From NCBI GenBank assembly GCA_035513575.1, contig DATKBW010000015.1, positions 1 to 64,000 of the forward strand: a stretch of 64,000 nucleotides of DNA, given 5' to 3'. This DNA is from JAHWKI01 sp035513575. GTDB lineage: Bacteria > Gemmatimonadota > Gemmatimonadetes > Longimicrobiales > RSA9. Below the pieces are notes generated by a model that worked only from the letters and a program-made list of their open reading frames with translations, was not told the origin of the DNA and did not search any database. Position 1 is the stretch's first letter; every line of letters begins with the position of its first letter. Both the position numbers and the translations under genes were made by a program. Of this stretch, positions 58,558 to 64,000 are shown piece after piece.

Positions 58558-61269
58558 ATGTTCGAAGCCAATCGCTGGAAGTCGCAACCCGCCGCCGCCA
58601 CCGGTAGCGCCGCCCTGGTCCTGGCCCTCGCCCTCGCCGCCCTGCCGGCGAGCGCGGGCGCCCAGGTCGCGCCGGGTCCGGAGTACGAGGCGGGATCCCT
58701 CGCCCGGCTGGCCTGGGGCGACAACTGGCGAGAGCTCTGGACCACGCCCACCGACGCCCCCGTCTTCGACCTCGACCGCGTGGCGGGTGGGCTGGAGTGG
58801 GTGCAGCGGGGCGGTGGGTACCAGAGCATCACTCTCCACCTCGTGGAGCGAGACGGCTGGCGGGAGTACCGGTTCCGGTCGGTGAACAAGTACCCCGTCA
58901 TCCAGGCCATGCCACCGGCGATCCAGGGGACCACGGCCGGCCGCATCATCCAGGACCAGGTCAGCACCCTGTTCCCCGCCGCGCCCCTCCTGGTCCCTCC
59001 GCTGCTGGAAGCCATCGGCGTGCTGCACGTGCGCCCCACCCTCTACGTCATGCCGGACGACCCAAGGCTCGGCGTCTACCAGGACACCTTCGCTGGCATG
59101 GTGGGCACCTTCGAGCTGAAGCCCGATGAGGCCCCGGGTGACGAGCCCGGGTTCGCCGGCTCCCGGAAGATAAAGAGCACGGCCAACTTCTTCGACGACC
59201 TCCGCAACAGCCGGGACCACCGCCTCGACGAGCGCGAGCTCCTGGCCGCCCGCCTGGTCGACTTCATGATCGGCGACACCGACCGGACCCCCGACAACTT
59301 CCGCTGGGCCCGCTTCGGCGACGAGGCCCCCTACACCTGGCGGCCCATCCCCAACGACCGGGACCGCGCCTTCATGCACGCCGGAGGCCTCGTCAACAGC
59401 CTCCTCGTGCGCCGCGTCTACCCCAAGCTCGTGACCTTCGAGCGCGGCTTCTCCCTCTCCGGACTCACCCACACGTCTCACCCCATCGACCGCCGTCTCC
59501 TCCAGCGCCTCGACCGCCACGATTTCGAGGAGACCGCCCTCCACGTCCAGCGCGCCATCGATGCCGACGTCATCGAGGAGGTGGTGGCATCCCTGCCCCC
59601 GAGCTGGCGCGGCACCGGGGCCAGCGCGCGGCTGCGGGACGTCCTCACCGCCCGCCACGCCGGCCTGCCCGGGATCGCCCGCGCCTTCTACGACGACCTG
59701 GCCGGGGAGGTGGACATTCACGGCACGGAAGAGGACGAGCTCGCCAGCATCCACCGGCACACCGACGGCCGCGTCACGGTCACCCTGACGGGGCGGGAAG
59801 ACCCGGAGACGGTGGAGGTGGTGCGTCACGATGATGGGGGGGTGACGCTGAGTGTCATGGGGACCGTCGTCGCAGACGCCGGGCCGGCGGCGCCCTTCTA
59901 CGAGCGGACGTTCCTGCCCGGTGAGACGAACGAGGTGCGGGTGTACCTGGGCGGGGGTGACGATCTGGCCATTGTCCGGGGCGCGCCCACGACAGGGCTG
60001 GCCGTACGGGTCATCGGCGGCCCCGGCGATGACGTGCTGGTGGACTCGGCGGGTGGCGGCGCCACGTACTTCTACGACTCGGAGGGCGACGACCGGTTCG
60101 TGACGGCGCGGGGCACGTCGGTGGACATGCGGACGTGGGAGGAGCCGGAGCAGGTGGGCGGGCTCCGTGTGGCCCAGGCGTGGAGCCCGGACTGGGGTGG
60201 TACTCGGGGGTGGAGCGTGGACGCGGACTACGTGGAGGGTTCGGGGATCGTGCTCGGGGCGGGTCCCTCCGGCCGTTCGTACGGGTTCCGCCGTCTGCCC
60301 CATCACTGGCGGGCGGACGCGAAGCTGCACGTGGGGCTGGGAAGCGGCCGGCTGGGGGTGACGGCGGACGCGGACTACCGGGCGGAGAACTCGCCGCTGG
60401 CGTGGAGGCTGGCGGCGGCGGCCACGCAGCTGGAGGCCTTCCGGTTCTACGGCTTCGGCAATGACACGGAGCGGGTCACCGCCCACCGTTCGCTGGTCTG
60501 GCAGGATCGTGTCTCCGCGGAGCCGGCCCTGGTCTGGCACCTGGGCTGGCGGGCCCGGGAAGGGCTCTCGGACCCGCTCCGTGGAGAGGGCTCCGCGGTG
60601 GGGAGCCTGCGGCCGGTAGTGGGAGAGCTGGCCGTGGGCCCGGTCGTGTACTGGTCCCATGTCCGGCCGGTGGAGGGTTCACCGGCGGCCACGGTGGAAG
60701 ACGGCTTCATGGCCGGGGGCCGGGCCGGGATTCGCCTCGACGTGACGCTGGATCGCACGGACCGGGACCCGGTCCCCACACTGGGGTGGACGCTCACGAC
60801 CCGGCTCGACGGGTACCCGCCGCTGTGGGAGCTGGCGGAGTCGTTCGGCACCGCCTCCGCCACAGGCTCGGCGTACCTGCCGCTCCCCGTGGGGGGCACC
60901 CACCTGGCCGTGCGGGCGGGGGGCGCCCTGGCCGCCGGCCCCGCGCCGGTGCAGCACTCCCCCGCCATCGGCGGCCGGACCACGCTCCGGGGCTACCGCT
61001 GGCAGCGGTTCACGGGTGACACGTCGGCCTTCGGCTCCGCCGAGCTGCGGGTCCCCGTGGGGACGGTGCCGCTGTTCCTGAAGTGGGACGCCGGACTCCT
61101 CGCCCTCGCCGACGCCGGCCGCGTCTGGTTCGATGGCGAGAGTCCCGGCGGATGGCACACGGCCGTGGGCGGCGGCGTGTGGCTGGCGGCTCTCGGCCAG
61201 TCGTTCAGCGTGACGTTCGCCTACGGGGAGGAGTCCCGGCTCTACTTCAAGCAGGGGCTGTCCTTCTGA
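58558..61269 (+). CDS. outer-membrane barrel protein with kinase-like N-terminal half
   Basis: A 903-residue protein: signal peptide (about 15-36), an N-terminal region (about 40-430) with a kinase-like motif order (candidate Lys111 in FRSVNKYP; GDTDRTPDNFRW at 239-250 like a catalytic loop; WRPIPNDRDRAF at 261-272 like a metal-binding Asp), a Gly/Asp-rich RTX-like segment (VIGGPGDDVLVDSAGGG, about 484-500), and a C-terminal Omp85/surface-antigen barrel with GGRTTLRGYRWQRFTGD. It ends in aromatic YFKQGLSF, typical of BAM-inserted proteins. Related proteins are often fused to metallophosphoesterases; here a phosphoesterase is encoded 1.3 kb downstream. Barrel call is firm; kinase resemblance is inferred. 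Confidence 0.78.
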   Translation: MFEANRWKSQPAAATGSAALVLALALAALPASAGAQVAPGPEYEAGSLARLAWGDNWRELWTTPTDAPVFDLDRVAGGLEWVQRGGGYQSITLHLVERDGWREYRFRSVNKYPVIQAMPPAIQGTTAGRIIQDQVSTLFPAAPLLVPPLLEAIGVLHVRPTLYVMPDDPRLGVYQDTFAGMVGTFELKPDEAPGDEPGFAGSRKIKSTANFFDDLRNSRDHRLDERELLAARLVDFMIGDTDRTPDNFRWARFGDEAPYTWRPIPNDRDRAFMHAGGLVNSLLVRRVYPKLVTFERGFSLSGLTHTSHPIDRRLLQRLDRHDFEETALHVQRAIDADVIEEVVASLPPSWRGTGASARLRDVLTARHAGLPGIARAFYDDLAGEVDIHGTEEDELASIHRHTDGRVTVTLTGREDPETVEVVRHDDGGVTLSVMGTVVADAGPAAPFYERTFLPGETNEVRVYLGGGDDLAIVRGAPTTGLAVRVIGGPGDDVLVDSAGGGATYFYDSEGDDRFVTARGTSVDMRTWEEPEQVGGLRVAQAWSPDWGGTRGWSVDADYVEGSGIVLGAGPSGRSYGFRRLPHHWRADAKLHVGLGSGRLGVTADADYRAENSPLAWRLAAAATQLEAFRFYGFGNDTERVTAHRSLVWQDRVSAEPALVWHLGWRAREGLSDPLRGEGSAVGSLRPVVGELAVGPVVYWSHVRPVEGSPAATVEDGFMAGGRAGIRLDVTLDRTDRDPVPTLGWTLTTRLDGYPPLWELAESFGTASATGSAYLPLPVGGTHLAVRAGGALAAGPAPVQHSPAIGGRTTLRGYRWQRFTGDTSAFGSAELRVPVGTVPLFLKWDAGLLALADAGRVWFDGESPGGWHTAVGGGVWLAALGQSFSVTFAYGEESRLYFKQGLSF

Positions 61270-62379
61270 TCAGGGGTTCCGGGTCGGCGGCAGCGGCCCG
61301 GCCGCGGGGCCGCAGTCGTCGCGCAGCCCCAGGGCGGCGGCCACATGGCGCCACGAGAACGCGCCCACGGCCCGGTCCGCGTGCACGGCGTAAAGCACGC
61401 CGGCGGGCATGGATCCCACCGGCCGCTGCGTCATGGCGAGACCATCGGTGTTCCGCACCGTTGCGCCCGCGAAGGCGCCCAGCGGCGTGAAGTCCCGGCG
61501 GTCGAAGACCAGGAACCGGTTGTGGACCCGGTGCTGGTCGGCCAGGATCCAGTAGCCGTCGCCACCGTCGCACGGGTAGAGGACGATCCCTTCCGGCTCG
61601 TGCCGGATCACGTCCCTCCAGAGCACCGTCCCGGTGAACGCGCCGTCCACGTCGTACACCTTCACGTCCCCCGCCTCCTCGTCGGCGACGAGGAGCAGGC
61701 GGGCCTCCGGGTCCACCGCCAGCGACTCCACGACGAGCAGCCGGCCGGGGCCCGCCGTCTCCCCGAACGAACCCAGCAGCGTCGCGCTCCCGGCGCCGTC
61801 GCCGGACCCCGGGAGCTCCAGGCGGTACCGCTTCACCCGCTCGCCCAGGCCCAGTGGGCCCGCCGCCGCGGCAGCCGCAGGGTCGTAGTCGTCGGTGATG
61901 AAGACGTCCACCGTGGCCGGGCCGCGGCGGAGCACCGCGATCCCGTACGGCCGCCGGAGCGACCCCTCGCCGAACGACATGACGAAGTCGAAGGCGGGCA
62001 GCCGGAGCACCTGGACGCGGGCGTTGTCCCGCTCCACGACCAGGAGCAGGTCGTCCACCAGGGCAATGCCGTTGGGGCGCCGGAACTCCACGGGCCCACG
62101 TCCGCCCCCCCCCACCCGGCCCAGAAGCTCACCGGTGGCGGCATCGTGGACGTAGAGCCGGTTCGGCGACTTGGCCGTGGTGATCAGCCAGTCCTGGTCG
62201 ATGGGCCCGTGCCAGACCACCGGGGAGTCGAGGTTCGAGAAGTAGGCGGCGCGGGTGACGAAGGTCTCCTCGACGCGCGTCGGAGGGGCGCCGGGCACGT
62301 CGGCGAGCCCACAACCGGCGGTGGCGAGGGCCATCAGCGGGGCGAAGAGGGCGGCGGGCGGGATCGGAAGTCGAGGCAT
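61270..62379 (-). CDS. beta-propeller phytase-like lipoprotein
   Basis: A 369-residue exported protein with lipobox LATAGC (Cys23). The body is a six-bladed propeller with features of 3-phytases: KSPNRLYVHDAATGE, ESLAVDPEARLLLVADEEAGDVKVYD, HEPEGIVLYPCDGGDGYWILADQ, FLVFDRRDFTPLGAF and NTDGLAM, then GVLYAVHAD. Acidic residues at several of these positions are those that bind Ca2+ in characterised enzymes. It would release phosphate from phytate outside the cytoplasm. Its 3' end lies one base past the barrel gene's stop on the other strand. Phytase activity is inferred; a general NHL/SMP-30 propeller is the alternative. Confidence 0.7.
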   Translation of the reverse strand: MPRLPIPPAALFAPLMALATAGCGLADVPGAPPTRVEETFVTRAAYFSNLDSPVVWHGPIDQDWLITTAKSPNRLYVHDAATGELLGRVGGGGRGPVEFRRPNGIALVDDLLLVVERDNARVQVLRLPAFDFVMSFGEGSLRRPYGIAVLRRGPATVDVFITDDYDPAAAAAAGPLGLGERVKRYRLELPGSGDGAGSATLLGSFGETAGPGRLLVVESLAVDPEARLLLVADEEAGDVKVYDVDGAFTGTVLWRDVIRHEPEGIVLYPCDGGDGYWILADQHRVHNRFLVFDRRDFTPLGAFAGATVRNTDGLAMTQRPVGSMPAGVLYAVHADRAVGAFSWRHVAAALGLRDDCGPAAGPLPPTRNP

Positions 62380-62525
62380 GGGGGAAGGGCTGGTGCAGCA
62401 ATCGGGCCGGTCGCGCGGGGCCGCGGGCGCGGACTGAGAGCCGGGAGCCGCGGCCTCCGGAATCGGGGGTGGCGCGGAGTCTGCGGTGCGGGGGTGGAGC
62501 GGATCCGGGAGATGAGGGCTGGAGC

Positions 62526-63632
62526 ATGGTGAGACGGCGGGGACAGGGAAGGCGTGGGTGGCGGCGGGCGGTCGCGGCGGTGGGAGTGTCCGCTCTGGCG
62601 GCCGCGGCGGCGTGCGCTCCCGAGAGGCCGCCGGTGGCGCCGTCGCCCGGGGAGATCGAGACGACCCTGTTCCTCATCGGGGACGCCGGGGCCCCGGACC
62701 CGCGGGACGTGGGCGCGCCGCTGGAGGAGCTGGCCCGGTACGCGGCGGAGGCGCCGGAGCGGACGGTGATCGTGTTCCTCGGCGACAACGCGTACCCCTA
62801 CGGCATTCCGCCGGAGGACGACCCGAGCCGGGCGGACGCCCGGCGGCGGCTGGAGGCCCAGATCGTGTCGGTCCCCCACGGCGTGCGGGGGGTGTTCCTG
62901 CCGGGGAACGCCGACTGGGATAAGGCCGGCGTCTTCGGCCTCGCCGCGATCCGGCTCCAGGAGCGGTTGATCGCGGAGCTCGCCGGGGGCCGGGACGTGC
63001 GGATGCTCCCGGGCGACGGCTGCCCCGGGCCCGTGTCGTTCGATGTGGGTCGCCTGCGGGTGATCGGGCTGGACACCCAGTGGTGGCTTCACGACTACGT
63101 GGTCGCCGATGAGGCCTCCGACTGCCATACGGACGTGGGCGCCATCACGAATGCGCTACGGGAGCAGGTCCGGAGCCCGGACCGGGAGGACCGGGTCGTG
63201 GTGGTGACGGGCCACCACCCCCTCCGGACGGGCGGCCCGCACGGCGGCTATTGCGGACCCACAGCACCGTTCCGCCGCTTCGGCGGCCGCAGCCAGGACA
63301 TCATCTCCCGGGCGAACCGGACCATGCGGGACTCCATCGAGAGCGCCATGTCCGCCCGGCCTCCGCTGGTCTACGCCGCCGGCCACGACCACAACCTCCA
63401 GGTCCTCCGGGGTGGTCCCAGCGTGGAGTACGTCCTCGTGAGCGGCGCCGGCGCCTACTCGAAGGCCGACTGCGTAGTCCACATGCGGGAGACCCACTTC
63501 GCCAGCCAGAATCGGAGCGGGTTCATGCGCCTGGATCTGTTGCGGGGCGGCGGCGTCCTCCTGCGCGTCTACGACTACGACGGCGGCGGGCGGGGCGGCC
63601 TGGCCTACACCCGCTGGCTGGAGCCGAGGTGA
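62526..63632 (+). CDS. metallophosphoesterase lipoprotein with altered GNH motif
   Basis: A 368-residue calcineurin-like phosphoesterase with lipobox AAAAAC (Cys30). Motifs in order: FLIGDAG (D53), VFLGDNAYPYG (G86-D-N88), LPGNADWDK (127-130), VVVTGHHPL and AAGHDHNLQVL. The third motif is normally GNHD/E; here the His is Ala129, which would remove a conserved active-site residue, while the metal-binding Asn is kept. It is divergent from the phytase-like gene and follows the barrel gene, whose relatives are often fused to this domain. The stop overlaps the next exported gene (GTGA). Confidence 0.85.
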   Translation: MVRRRGQGRRGWRRAVAAVGVSALAAAAACAPERPPVAPSPGEIETTLFLIGDAGAPDPRDVGAPLEELARYAAEAPERTVIVFLGDNAYPYGIPPEDDPSRADARRRLEAQIVSVPHGVRGVFLPGNADWDKAGVFGLAAIRLQERLIAELAGGRDVRMLPGDGCPGPVSFDVGRLRVIGLDTQWWLHDYVVADEASDCHTDVGAITNALREQVRSPDREDRVVVVTGHHPLRTGGPHGGYCGPTAPFRRFGGRSQDIISRANRTMRDSIESAMSARPPLVYAAGHDHNLQVLRGGPSVEYVLVSGAGAYSKADCVVHMRETHFASQNRSGFMRLDLLRGGGVLLRVYDYDGGGRGGLAYTRWLEPR

Positions 63633-64000
63633 GGGCCCGGCCGAAGGGGGCGGGGCGGGCTGCCGCGGCGTGGGGATACCCCCTCCTGGCGCTGGCTGCG
63701 CTCCTGGTCCCGGGGCCCCCCGGGACCGCGGCGGCCCAGGACGGAGTGCGGGCGCTGGAGGCGACACCCATCGGCGCCCTCCCGCCCATGGCGCTCCCCA
63801 TGCCGGCCCACCGTGGCCAGAACTACTGGGTCGGGCGGCTCCATGTGGGTCAGCGCGTCGGACGCGACGGCGGCGACCTGACCGCCTTCGGCATCGGCGC
63901 GGACCTCCAGTGGCATGGCGGGTCCGTGTTCGGCATCACCGGCGGCGTGCGGACCCGGGACTGCGCCGGGACCGCCGAGTGCGATCACGTCGCCTGGCTC
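63629..64000 (+). CDS. exported protein, cut by window edge
   Basis: The first 124 codons of a gene starting with GTG at 63629 in a GTGA overlap with the phosphoesterase. It has a signal peptide (WGYPLLALAALLVPG... to AAQDG) and then alternating segments such as NYWVGRLHVGQRVG and LQWHGGSVFGITGGVRTRD that look like the first strands of an outer-membrane barrel. No stop occurs before the window end. Function unknown. Confidence 0.65.
   Translation, partial: MRARPKGAGRAAAAWGYPLLALAALLVPGPPGTAAAQDGVRALEATPIGALPPMALPMPAHRGQNYWVGRLHVGQRVGRDGGDLTAFGIGADLQWHGGSVFGITGGVRTRDCAGTAECDHVAWL

Overview
The window is very GC-rich, with short intergenic gaps, many start/stop overlaps (ATGA, GTGA, TGATG), many secreted or lipid-anchored proteins, and outer-membrane barrel architecture. 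This points to a Gram-negative soil-type bacterium, most plausibly Gemmatimonadota. That assignment is inferred from gene content and style; no rRNA is present. Apart from one REP-type transposase the region looks like ordinary chromosome: no prophage, plasmid functions or CRISPR array were seen.

Layout. 1-5.7 kb: an RqcH/NFACT protein (-) diverges from panB-panC-panD (pantothenate synthesis), followed by a YqeK-like HD hydrolase, a LytR_C-domain protein and a small membrane protein. 5.7-12.7 kb: an exported DUF305-LVIVD pair (-), three small exported proteins (+), and a two-gene operon (-) of a polytopic membrane protein and a von Willebrand A lipoprotein. That operon is preceded by a GEMM-I riboswitch whose ligand-contacting position 20 is A rather than G, the change that marks 3',3'-cGAMP-type receptors. 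13.1-14.1 kb: a REP-associated Y1 transposase flanked by inverted copies of a REP-like motif. 14.1-20.8 kb: an M28 peptidase, a Spy-like lipoprotein, PspC, RlmN, a PtsN-type EIIA, VanZ and AspRS (non-discriminating signature). 20.9-28.4 kb: a tightly coupled run phoH-pgpH-ybeY-DUF502-mgtE-ubiB-like.

28.4-45 kb is acyl-CoA metabolism: a MeaB-type G-protein chaperone, a split B12-dependent mutase (large subunit at 29.6 kb, B12 subunit at 34.3 kb) carrying the Phe/Gln signature of isobutyryl-CoA mutase, a carboxyltransferase of the methylcrotonyl/geranyl-CoA carboxylase type, a split AtuA pair, a crotonase and an acyl-CoA dehydrogenase. Together they suggest branched-chain (leucine/valine or terpenoid) acyl-CoA breakdown. 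NhaA, a CorC-like transporter, a HAD hydrolase, a methyltransferase and RecQ are interspersed. 45-47.8 kb: RNase E/G, L21 and L27 with clear terminators and a promoter.

48-54.3 kb (-): a coupled operon ALDH-thiolase-PaaG-like isomerase-3-hydroxyacyl-CoA dehydrogenase-enoyl-CoA hydratase plus a separately terminated crotonase, resembling the lower phenylacetate/beta-oxidation route. 54.4-58.2 kb: a lipoprotein, an NfeD-type membrane protease, a FloA-type flotillin and a membrane-anchored acidic protein. Then a tRNA-Leu(CAA). 58.5-64 kb is a probable phosphorus- or envelope-related cluster: an outer-membrane barrel with a kinase-like N-terminal half, a beta-propeller phytase-like lipoprotein, a metallophosphoesterase lipoprotein with an altered catalytic motif, and the start of another exported protein cut by the window edge.
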